A DNA stretch of 6,624 nt from Desulfuromonadaceae bacterium UBA6124 (GTDB lineage: Bacteria > Desulfobacterota > Desulfuromonadia > Desulfuromonadales > Trichloromonadaceae): positions 1 through 6,624 of the forward strand of contig DIVU01000282.1 of the NCBI GenBank assembly GCA_002423365.1. Reading direction: 5' to 3'. Under the pieces are notes generated by a model that was not told the DNA's origin, ran no database searches, and saw nothing but the letters and a program-made list of their open reading frames with translations. The position numbers and the translations under genes are program-made. Of this stretch, positions 1-5,316 are shown piece by piece; position 1 is the stretch's first letter, and the number at the start of each line of letters is the position of its first letter.

Positions 1-5
1 AAATC

Positions 6-536
6 ATGAATAAAATCTTCGGCGGACCGGCCATCTTTCTCGACCGCTCCGACATCAATACCGACGAAATCATCCCGGCTAAGTATCTGACCGAGGTGAC
101 CAAGGAAGCCCTCCAGCCTTACATGCTCGAAGACCTCAAGCTCGAAGGTTTTGATCCCAAGGGGGAGAAACTGAAAAAGGCCCGGGTCGTGGTCAGCCGT
201 GAAAATTTCGGCTGCGGTTCCTCTCGCGAGCACGCCCCCTGGGTCTTTGAGGTCAATGGCGTGCATACCATCATCGCCCAGAGCTACGCCCGCATCTTCC
301 GTCAGAACACCTTTAACGGCGGCATGCTCGCCATCGAGCTGCCCAAGGCCGATCTCGACCGGCTCTTCGCCCTGGAAAAGGCTGGCGAGGTCACTATCAG
401 TGTCGATCTCGACGGCCAGAAAGTCACCGCCGTCGCCGGCGGCAAAACCGAAACGTTCAGCTTTGAGATCAGCCCCTTCGACAAGGCGCTGGTGCAGGCC
501 GGTGGTTGGGTCGAGTTCGCCGACGCCCGTTATTGA
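6..536 (+). CDS. leuD: 3-isopropylmalate dehydratase small subunit
   Basis: Small (swivel-domain) subunit of isopropylmalate isomerase, which with the Fe-S large subunit LeuC converts 2- to 3-isopropylmalate in cytoplasmic leucine synthesis. The 176-residue protein shows the hallmarks of the short LeuD type: DINTDEIIPAKYLT at residues 16-29 and the substrate-loop motif FGCGSSREHAPW at 68-79, followed by a conserved segment ARIFRQNTFNGG near 95-106. Length fits the roughly 160-180 residue archaeal/deltaproteobacterial class rather than the ~200-residue E. coli class. The ATG is only five bases from the window edge, so its ribosome binding site is not visible; leuC probably lies just upstream. 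The gene is followed by a hairpin terminator, so it appears to end its operon. Related small subunits (homoaconitase, citramalate-pathway enzymes) share these motifs, so substrate is inferred from overall similarity. Confidence 0.93.
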   Translation: MNKIFGGPAIFLDRSDINTDEIIPAKYLTEVTKEALQPYMLEDLKLEGFDPKGEKLKKARVVVSRENFGCGSSREHAPWVFEVNGVHTIIAQSYARIFRQNTFNGGMLAIELPKADLDRLFALEKAGEVTISVDLDGQKVTAVAGGKTETFSFEISPFDKALVQAGGWVEFADARY

Positions 537-563
537 TCTTTGCTGATTTGCTAGTAAAAGCCG

Positions 564-599
564 CGAAGCCTGCTCCCATGATGGGGCAGGCTTCGTTAT
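564..599 (+). terminator. Rho-independent terminator after leuD
   Basis: A 10-bp stem, CGAAGCCTGC (564-573) with GCAGGCTTCG (586-595), continues past a single bulged T (574) into a 3-bp CCC/GGG helix closed by the loop ATGAT. The T-rich stretch TTATTTC follows directly. It lies 27 bases after the leuD stop and separates leuD from the next gene. Confidence 0.85.
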
Positions 600-625
600 T
601 TCAAGGGCGGGATTAATGGTACTGT

Positions 626-656
626 TTGACTCTCCTGGTAAACTGTTGTAACAACA
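626..656 (+). promoter_or_regulatory. Candidate promoter with overlapping palindrome upstream of the CBS-DUF294 gene
   Basis: TTGACT (626-631) is a 5/6 match to the sigma-70 -35 box. Seventeen bases later TAACAA (649-654) is a poor (3/6) -10 box. The -10 region lies inside a perfect 6-1-6 palindrome TGTTGTAACAACA (644-656), an arrangement typical of a repressor operator. Position after the leuD terminator and 53 bases before the next start fits. The -10 match is weak, so this is tentative. Confidence 0.35.
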
Positions 657-708
657 AAGTCAGGTTGAGTTTGTCCATCCCCATACCGGAGTTTCGGGAG
701 GTACGGAG

Positions 709-2151
709 TTGACTGAAGAGAATGTCTTTTTTTTCCCGGTGGGGGATTTTTGCCGCCGCGACCTGATCACCTGCCCGGTGGAAGCGACGGTGGTCGACCT
801 GGCGGCGATCATGCGGGAAAAGAATGTCTCCAGCATCATCGTTCGCGAAGGGGAGGCCCCCGTCGGCATCATCACCGACCGCGACCTGCGCAACAAGGTC
901 GTCTCCCGGGGTAAGGACCCTGCCACCTTGACCGCCCGTGCGATCATGAGCGAACCGCTGATCACGGTTCCCGAAGAGAGCTATCTTTTCGATGTGGTCT
1001 GCATCATGTCCCGTCATCACATTCATCGGGTCGGCGTGGTTGACGGGGAAGGGCGTCTCTGCGGCATGGTTAATGAATCGGACATCCTGCGGGTCCAGAC
1101 CCACTCACCCCAGTTGTTGCTGCGTGATCTGCAGATCGCCGAAAACCTGGAGGACCTGAAGAAGGTTTATCGGGGAATTCAGGGCCTGGTGGTTTTTTTG
1201 AGTCGTTCCGGGGTACGCACCAAGGATCTGATCAAACTGATCGCCAGTCTGAACGACAGCATCGTGCTGCGGCTCATTGAGTTGCTGCGGCGCGAGCGTT
1301 TTGTCGACCTGCCCGAAGGTTTTGTCTTCATGGTGCTCGGGAGCGAAGGGCGGGGGGAACAAACCCTCAGTACCGATCAGGATAACGCCATCATCTGTGC
1401 CGATGGCCTGGATGACAAGGCGCTGGGACGCATCGAGGCTTTTTCCCAGGCGTTGATCGACGGTCTCATTCAGATCGGGGTGCCCGAGTGCCCCGGCGGG
1501 ATCATGGCTAAAAACCCCTTCTGGCGCCGGAGTCTGAAGGATTGGTCCGTCGCGCTGGATCAGTGGATCTCCGTCCCCAGCCCGGAAAATATTCTCAACT
1601 TCAGCATGTTCGCAGATATTCGCGGGGTCTGGGGGGACATGTCCCTGGTCGATTCCCTGAAGAGCGCCGTGATCCGGCGGGCGATGGAAGAAGACCTCTT
1701 CCTTTCGCGCATGGCGGCCAATGTCGTCCGTTTCGTCCCGCCCCTCGGCATGTTCGGCACCCTGAAAGTCGAAAAACAGGGGCCGTATCGCGGGCTGATC
1801 GATCTGAAAAAGGCCGGAATTTTCGCCATCACCGAGGGAGTCAAGGTCATGTGCCTGGCGCGCGGGCGCCTCGGCGGCGGCACCCGGGAAAAGATCCAGT
1901 GGCTTAAAGAGCAGGAAGTTCTGCCACCCAAGCAGGCCGACGATCTCGACGCGGCCTTCAGCCTGCTGGTTTTTTACCGGTTGCGCGGGCAGGTCGATTC
2001 CATCCGCGCCGGGTATGAACCGAACAACTATATCAATCCCGCCAAACTCAACCGTCTCGAATTAGGGAGGCTGCGGCTTTCCCTCGAAGTCGTCAAGTCT
2101 TTCCAGACGACCCTCAGTACTCATTTCCGTTTGAACATGCTGCGTAATTAA
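709..2151 (+). CDS. CBS-domain pair / DUF294 nucleotidyltransferase-like protein
   Basis: Predicted cytoplasmic signalling protein of 480 residues; the exact reaction is unknown. Residues about 14-130 form a CBS pair (GIITDRDL at 53-60, GMVNESDIL at 119-127), a module that usually senses adenine nucleotides. Residues about 145-290 match the DUF294 putative nucleotidyltransferase domain: LGSEGRGEQTLSTDQDNAI at 210-228, with GS (211-212) and DQD (223-225) in the places of the nucleotidyltransferase G-S and metal-binding acidic residues, then NPFWRRSL at 269-276. The C-terminal ~140 residues, including RGLIDLKKAG from 361, match the DUF294 C-terminal substrate-binding-like domain. Many relatives begin with a cyclic-nucleotide-binding domain; this one does not. 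The start is TTG, chosen because GGAGG (697-701) lies seven bases upstream and the first CBS domain begins right after it. A T8 run (727-734) lies in codons 6-9. Probably co-transcribed with the next gene, 33 bases downstream. Confidence 0.88.
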   Translation: MTEENVFFFPVGDFCRRDLITCPVEATVVDLAAIMREKNVSSIIVREGEAPVGIITDRDLRNKVVSRGKDPATLTARAIMSEPLITVPEESYLFDVVCIMSRHHIHRVGVVDGEGRLCGMVNESDILRVQTHSPQLLLRDLQIAENLEDLKKVYRGIQGLVVFLSRSGVRTKDLIKLIASLNDSIVLRLIELLRRERFVDLPEGFVFMVLGSEGRGEQTLSTDQDNAIICADGLDDKALGRIEAFSQALIDGLIQIGVPECPGGIMAKNPFWRRSLKDWSVALDQWISVPSPENILNFSMFADIRGVWGDMSLVDSLKSAVIRRAMEEDLFLSRMAANVVRFVPPLGMFGTLKVEKQGPYRGLIDLKKAGIFAITEGVKVMCLARGRLGGGTREKIQWLKEQEVLPPKQADDLDAAFSLLVFYRLRGQVDSIRAGYEPNNYINPAKLNRLELGRLRLSLEVVKSFQTTLSTHFRLNMLRN

Positions 2152-2184
2152 ATCTACGAATCACATTTTCAGCAGGAGGTTGTC

Positions 2185-2502
2185 TTGTCCGAAAACGAAG
2201 ATTTCAGTCAATATGCCCAAGGCCTGAGCAAGGTGCGCCAGCGGCGCTGGTACCTGTGGGGAGTGATTTTGATCTACATCCCGCTCATCTGGACGACCCT
2301 GACCATCACCCAGTCGGACCGGTCCACGGCCAAGGTTTTCGCCGTCTGGTTCGTCTTGGCCTGCATCGCCAGTTGTATTTCCGCCTTCGTCAAGTGCCCC
2401 CGCTGTGGCAATCTTTTTCACGTCAACGGGCTGATTCCCATGTATTTCCGCCGTTGCCTGCACTGCGGTCTGCCGCTCAACGCCGACAAAAAAAAACAGT
2501 AG
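2185..2502 (+). CDS. Small two-TM membrane protein with C-terminal zinc ribbon
   Basis: A 105-residue protein of unknown function. Two hydrophobic helices are visible, about residues 22-42 and 50-69, followed at once by a four-cysteine zinc-ribbon pattern: CPRC at 71-74 and CLHC at 91-94, then a lysine-rich tail. By the positive-inside rule the basic N-terminus (KVRQRR, 16-21) and the ribbon should both face the cytoplasm. The start is TTG, supported by AGGAGG (2174-2179) five bases upstream. It sits 33 bases after the CBS-DUF294 gene with no terminator between, so the two are likely co-transcribed, and the ribbon may be a docking or metal-sensing module. An A9 run lies in the last codons. 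Not recognised as a named family. Confidence 0.8.
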   Translation: MSENEDFSQYAQGLSKVRQRRWYLWGVILIYIPLIWTTLTITQSDRSTAKVFAVWFVLACIASCISAFVKCPRCGNLFHVNGLIPMYFRRCLHCGLPLNADKKKQ

Positions 2503-2512
2503 ATTCGGGAGC

Positions 2513-2541
2513 TTGTTAATAAGAGAGTGGTGCGGTAAACT
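2513..2541 (+). promoter_or_regulatory. Candidate sigma-70 promoter for the selenoperoxiredoxin-lipoprotein pair
   Basis: TTGTTA (2513-2518, 4/6) and TAAACT (2536-2541, 4/6) are separated by exactly 17 bases in the 75-base gap before the peroxiredoxin start. Predicted transcription start is near 2548, giving a leader of about 30 bases with AGGAGG (2568-2573). The two upstream genes could also read through, since no terminator is visible after 2502. Confidence 0.4.
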
Positions 2542-2577
2542 AAGCACGCATTTAAATTCACTCATTCAGGAGGCCCC

Positions 2578-3126
2578 ATGCATCGAAGTCGATCCCTTTT
2601 CAGTCTGTTTCTGGTCTGTTTTTTCGCCCTGGCCTGCGCCCCGGTCGCTCAGCAGGATGTCATTCTGAAATCCGTCGGCCAGCGCGCGCCGATCTTTTCC
2701 GCCGCCACCAGTCAGGGAACATTGTTCAATTACGACCTGGATTACTACGGCAAGCATCACCTGATCATGACCTTCTTCCCGGCGGCCTACACCCCCATCT
2801 GAACGGGGGAAATGGAGGGTCATCAGAGGAATCTCCATCTCTATGACCGCTTCAACGCCCGCGTGGTGGGCGTCAGCCGCAACGATGTCACTACCCTGAA
2901 ATTCTGGTCCGACGAACTGGAACTGACCTTCCCCATCCTCTCCAACCCGGTGGGGCATATTGGCATGTGGTTTGGTGCCCTGCCTCCCGCTTATCCGATG
3001 TTTAGCCGCAAAACGGTCATCATCGACCGGCAGGGCGTCATCCGCTACATGCGCAACGGTACCCCGGATTTTCATGACATCCTCAAAACGCTGAAAAAAC
3101 TCAACGCCGAGGAGGTGAAGTCATGA
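2578..3126 (+). CDS. Selenocysteine-containing peroxiredoxin (AhpC/TSA-BCP type), predicted lipoprotein
   Basis: Thiol (here selenol) peroxidase expected to reduce H2O2 or organic peroxides at the envelope. Reading through one in-frame TGA (2800-2802) gives 182 residues. The catalytic motif is P68-A-A-Y-T72-P-I-U75, an exact P-x-x-x-T-x-x-C peroxiredoxin site with Sec as peroxidatic residue. Downstream the fold continues in frame: VVGVSRND, FPILSNPVGHIG, and RKTVIIDRQGVIR carrying the conserved arginine. Both halves are needed for the domain. The N-terminus is a basic start plus hydrophobic stretch ending in ALAC (Cys20), a lipoprotein signal; the +2 residue is Ala, which favours the outer membrane. 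The mature protein has no other cysteine, so it would be a one-Sec enzyme needing an external resolving thiol. AGGAGG lies four bases before the ATG. The stop overlaps the next gene by ATGA. A nonsense mutation or sequencing error is the alternative, made unlikely by the codon position and the hairpin that follows. Confidence 0.92.
2800..2802 (+). other. In-frame UGA predicted to encode selenocysteine (Sec75)
   Basis: Codon 75 of the peroxiredoxin is TGA, exactly where homologues have the peroxidatic Cys (motif P-x-x-x-T-x-x-C). The frame is open on both sides and conserved family sequence resumes immediately (TGEM). Ordinary gene calling would split this gene into 2578-2802 and 2812-3126. 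Confidence 0.9.
2806..2842 (+). promoter_or_regulatory. Bacterial SECIS-like hairpin
   Basis: Directly downstream of the TGA, ATGGAG (2812-2817) pairs perfectly with CTCCAT (2833-2838), extended by a G2818-U2832 wobble. The 13-base apical loop (2819-2831) begins with G. A short lower helix of alternating G-C and G-U pairs (2806-2809 with 2839-2842) is separated by a bulged AA. The distance from UGA to the loop G is 16 bases, and a G at the start of the apical loop is the known bacterial SECIS requirement; it would recruit SelB with Sec-tRNA. The fold was made by hand, without an energy calculation. Confidence 0.72.
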
Positions 3127-3719
3127 TGCGCCTGTTGTTGCTTGCTACGGTCGCCTTGCTTCTGTGCGCCTGCGCCGCCCCCGCGCCGCCGGTGGTCGAT
3201 CCCCTGGCCGCCCTGCGTCGGGCCGATGGTACCGTGGTCTGGCAGGAAGAATACGCTTTCCTGACGCCTCCGGCCCCTTGGTCGCTGGTTTCGCTGGATG
3301 AAGACGACTACAGCATCGCCTTCGCCAAGGAATGCAGCGACTACTTTCCCTGCCAGTCGACCCTGGCCTATGCCGAGGAACCCTTCGGTTATTCCGATGA
3401 TTTCGACAAGCGCGCCAAGGAATTTTTCAAACGCTTCCTCTGGGCCAGCCGGGTCGTCTTTGACGAACCGCAACTGGAGCCCGCCACCTTCAACGGAAAA
3501 CCGGCGCTCGTTGCCCGCGTTGAAGGGAAGGAGCGGGTCAAAGGGCAGAAGGTTGCGGCCAAGGTCGTCTTCGCCCGGCGCGGCGAGCGGGTGGTCGGTT
3601 TCTACTACACCCAATGGCGGCCGGAGCAGATCGCCTATGACCCGGTGGACGAACAGGCCTTCGACGCCTTCGTCGACTCCTTCAAATTCGTGAAACCCTC
3701 TTTTTACGAGCAGTTGTAG
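3123..3719 (+). CDS. Predicted lipoprotein, translationally coupled to the selenoperoxiredoxin
   Basis: A 198-residue envelope protein of unknown function. The N-terminus has a short basic start, a leucine-rich stretch and the lipobox LCAC with lipidated Cys17; Ala at +2 suggests outer-membrane sorting. A Pro/Ala linker (18-27) leads to a globular domain of about 160 residues with alternating strand-like segments (TVVWQEEYAF, WSLVSLDEDDYSIAFAK, KPALVARVEG, RVVGFYYTQW) and a final helix/strand DAFVDSFKFV. Two cysteines, C71 and C77 (C-x5-C), could form a disulfide. The start overlaps the upstream stop (ATGA) with GGAGGT (3111-3116) six bases ahead; the adjacent ATG at 3126 is an alternative. 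Coupling suggests it works with the peroxiredoxin, perhaps as partner or substrate protein, but this is inference. The TAG stop lies inside a dispersed-type repeat, so the native C-terminus may have been changed. Confidence 0.85.
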   Translation: MMRLLLLATVALLLCACAAPAPPVVDPLAALRRADGTVVWQEEYAFLTPPAPWSLVSLDEDDYSIAFAKECSDYFPCQSTLAYAEEPFGYSDDFDKRAKEFFKRFLWASRVVFDEPQLEPATFNGKPALVARVEGKERVKGQKVAAKVVFARRGERVVGFYYTQWRPEQIAYDPVDEQAFDAFVDSFKFVKPSFYEQL

Positions 3720-3745
3720 GATGCGGTGAGGCAAGGAACCGCATC
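3714..3745 (+). repeat. Palindromic repeat, copy 1 (REP-like)
   Basis: A 32-base unit starting TTGTAGGATGCGG and ending AACCGCATC. Inside it GATGCGGT (3720-3727) pairs with ACCGCATC (3738-3745) around a 10-base loop. It matches copy 2 (3823-3854) at 30 of 32 positions in the same orientation. The TAG stop of the upstream lipoprotein gene (3717-3719) is part of the repeat. The general form (GTAGG-TGCGG...CCGCA) resembles dispersed palindromes seen in many proteobacteria, from memory. Confidence 0.8.
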
Positions 3746-3772
3746 AGGCTGAAGAATCCGAGCCGCCAGGTT

Positions 3773-3816
3773 AAAACGCAAAAAGGACCGCGACAATGCG
3801 GTCCTTTTTGCGTTTT
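3773..3816. terminator. Bidirectional terminator between convergent genes
   Basis: A perfect 19-bp stem pairs 3773-3791 with 3798-3816 around the loop GACAAT; T3772-A3817 adds a twentieth pair. The GC-rich core GGACCGC/GCGGTCC is followed by T5-GCG-T4 on the plus strand, and the mirrored A4-GCG-A5 gives the same U-rich tail on the minus strand. It sits between the plus-strand lipoprotein gene and minus-strand purB, so it should stop both transcripts. Confidence 0.9.
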
Positions 3817-3822
3817 AGAGGA

Positions 3823-3854
3823 TTGTAGGATGCGGTGACGTAAGGAACCGCATC
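3823..3854 (+). repeat. Palindromic repeat, copy 2 (REP-like)
   Basis: Direct repeat of 3714-3745 with two differences in the loop (GAGGC versus GACGT). Its own stem is GATGCGGT (3829-3836) with ACCGCATC (3847-3854). It ends seven bases before the purB stop, so the two copies bracket the bidirectional terminator. Confidence 0.8.
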
Positions 3855-3861
3855 GAGGTGA

Positions 3862-5217
3862 CTATTCCAGACAGTCGACAATCTGCGGCGCCAGGCCGAT
3901 ATAGCTCGCCGGGGTCATTTCCAGCAGTCGCGTTTTATCTTCGGCGGCCAGATCCAATCCATTGATGAAATCGCGGATGGTGGCGCGGTCGATGACGTTG
4001 CCCCGGGTCAACTCCTTGAGCTTCTCGTAGGGTTTTTCGATCCCCGCCTTGCGCATCACCGTCTGGATCGGCTCGGCCAGCACCTCCCAGGCCTGGTCCA
4101 GATCCTGGGCCAGCTTCTGTTCGTTGAGCTTGAGCTTGCCCATCCCTTTGAGGGTCGAGCGGTAGGCGAGGAGGCTGTAGCCGAAACCGACCCCCATGTT
4201 ACGCAGCACCGTCGAGTCGGTGAGATCCCGCTGCAGGCGCGAGATCGGCAGCTTCTGCGACAGGTGGGTGAAAATGGCGTTGGCCAGGCCGCAGTTGCCT
4301 TCCGAGTTCTCGAAGTCGATGGGATTGACCTTGTGCGGCATGGTCGAGGAGCCGACCTCCCCCTTGACCGTTCTCTGGCCGAAGTAAGCCATGGAGATGT
4401 AGGTCCAGATGTCGCGGTTGAAATCAATGAGGATGGTGTTCCAGCGACAGAGGGCGTCGAAGAGCTCAGCCATGTAGTCGTGGGGCTCGATCTGGGTGGT
4501 GAAGAGGTTCTGGGTCAGCCCCAGGTCCTTCTCGATCACCCCTTCGGTCAGTTTCACCCAATCGACATCGGGGTAGGCCGAGAGGTGGGCGTTAAAGTTG
4601 CCGACGGCGCCGTTGAGTTTTCCGAGCAGCTCGACCTGGGCGATGTTGGCGCTTTGCTTGCGCAACCGCGCGGCGAAGACCGCCAACTCCTTGCCGATGG
4701 TCGTCGGCGAGGCGGTCTGCCCGTGGGTGCGGGCCAACATCGCCACATCCTTGAAGTCGACGGCCAGGCGGGCGATCCGGGAAACGATTTCCTCCTGTAC
4801 TGGCAGCAGCGCGGCCAGGCCGTCCTTGAGCATCAGGGCGTGGGAAAGGTTGTTGATGTCTTCCGAGGTGCAGGCGAAGTGGATGAACTCGGAAAGCTCC
4901 TCCAGGCTGGTGCCGGCGATCTGCTCTTTCAGATAATATTCCACCGCCTTGACGTCGTGGTTGGTCACCGCCTCGATGGTCTTGATCTTCTCGGCCTCGG
5001 CCGGGGTGAAATCGGCGACGACGGCGCGCAACCGGGCCTCCTCCTCGGCGCTGACCGGGCGGCATTGGGGAATCCCCGGCTCGGCGCAGAGGGCCAGCAG
5101 CCACAGCACCTCAACCTTCACCCGGTTGCGCAGCAGCGCGTATTCGGAAAAACACTCCCCCAGTTCGGAAACTTTCGATGCATAGCGCCCGTCCAGCGGG
5201 CTGATGGCGGTAATCAT
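3862..5217 (-). CDS. purB: Adenylosuccinate lyase
   Basis: Fumarase/aspartase-superfamily enzyme that releases fumarate from SAICAR and from adenylosuccinate, serving both de novo purine synthesis and AMP formation in the cytoplasm; the active form is a tetramer. The 451-residue protein reads closely like E. coli PurB (456 residues): SPLDGRY at 6-12, TNHDVKAVE at 85-93, TSEDINN at 117-123, catalytic THGQ with His165, and the family signature GSSTMPHKVNP at 289-299, whose serine (about 290) acts as the general base. C-terminal EKPYEKLKELTRG is also conserved. The frame is open up to an ATG at 5280, but the start was set at 5217 because AAGGAG (5230-5225) lies seven bases upstream, homologues begin here, and a likely promoter covers the longer version. 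The gene converges with the lipoprotein gene on a shared terminator. Confidence 0.96.
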   Translation of the reverse strand: MITAISPLDGRYASKVSELGECFSEYALLRNRVKVEVLWLLALCAEPGIPQCRPVSAEEEARLRAVVADFTPAEAEKIKTIEAVTNHDVKAVEYYLKEQIAGTSLEELSEFIHFACTSEDINNLSHALMLKDGLAALLPVQEEIVSRIARLAVDFKDVAMLARTHGQTASPTTIGKELAVFAARLRKQSANIAQVELLGKLNGAVGNFNAHLSAYPDVDWVKLTEGVIEKDLGLTQNLFTTQIEPHDYMAELFDALCRWNTILIDFNRDIWTYISMAYFGQRTVKGEVGSSTMPHKVNPIDFENSEGNCGLANAIFTHLSQKLPISRLQRDLTDSTVLRNMGVGFGYSLLAYRSTLKGMGKLKLNEQKLAQDLDQAWEVLAEPIQTVMRKAGIEKPYEKLKELTRGNVIDRATIRDFINGLDLAAEDKTRLLEMTPASYIGLAPQIVDCLE

Positions 5218-5251
5218 AGGGATTCTCCTTGGAATTTTAATGCGTCGGGAA

Positions 5252-5280
5252 TATATAGCCCAGCCCGAACCTGAGCGCAA
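5252..5280 (-). promoter_or_regulatory. Candidate purB promoter
   Basis: On the minus strand TTGCGC (5280-5275) and TATATA (5257-5252) are 17 bases apart, inside an AT-rich patch unlike its surroundings. The -10 box is good, the -35 weak (3/6). The predicted start leaves a leader of roughly 27 bases carrying the AAGGAG site. No purine-repressor-type operator was recognised. Confidence 0.4.
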
Positions 5281-5287
5281 GCCTTGA

Positions 5288-5311
5288 GGGAAGGATAGGG
5301 GAGGGGGAGGG
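5288..5311 (+). other. Potential G-quadruplex tract between the EamA gene and purB
   Basis: Four runs of at least three G (5288-5290, 5298-5301, 5303-5307, 5309-5311) are separated by loops of 7, 1 and 1 bases, meeting the usual G3+N1-7 pattern. The stretch 5286-5311 is purine except T5296. The G-rich strand is the template strand for the two flanking minus-strand genes, so it could slow RNA polymerase leaving the transporter gene. No hairpin terminator is seen in this gap. Confidence 0.5.
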
Positions 5312-5316
5312 CGGTT

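Noticed and set aside
613..1104. Antisense open frames opposite the CBS-DUF294 gene
   Set aside because: They lie wholly opposite a strongly supported gene, with low-complexity H/D/R-rich translation and no recognisable family.
2578..2802. Stand-alone 74-residue lipoprotein ending at the TGA
   Set aside because: It would end one residue short of the catalytic position of a peroxiredoxin, and the rest of the domain continues in the same frame; Sec read-through explains both halves.
4264..5274. 336-codon open frame antisense to purB
   Set aside because: It is the long-frame shadow typical of GC-rich genes; the composition is G/D/V/L-rich without domain motifs, while purB on the other strand is unmistakable.
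5218..5280. Longer PurB with 21 extra N-terminal residues
   Set aside because: Homologues start at MITAISPLDGRY, an AAGGAG site precedes that ATG by seven bases, and the extension overlaps a likely promoter.
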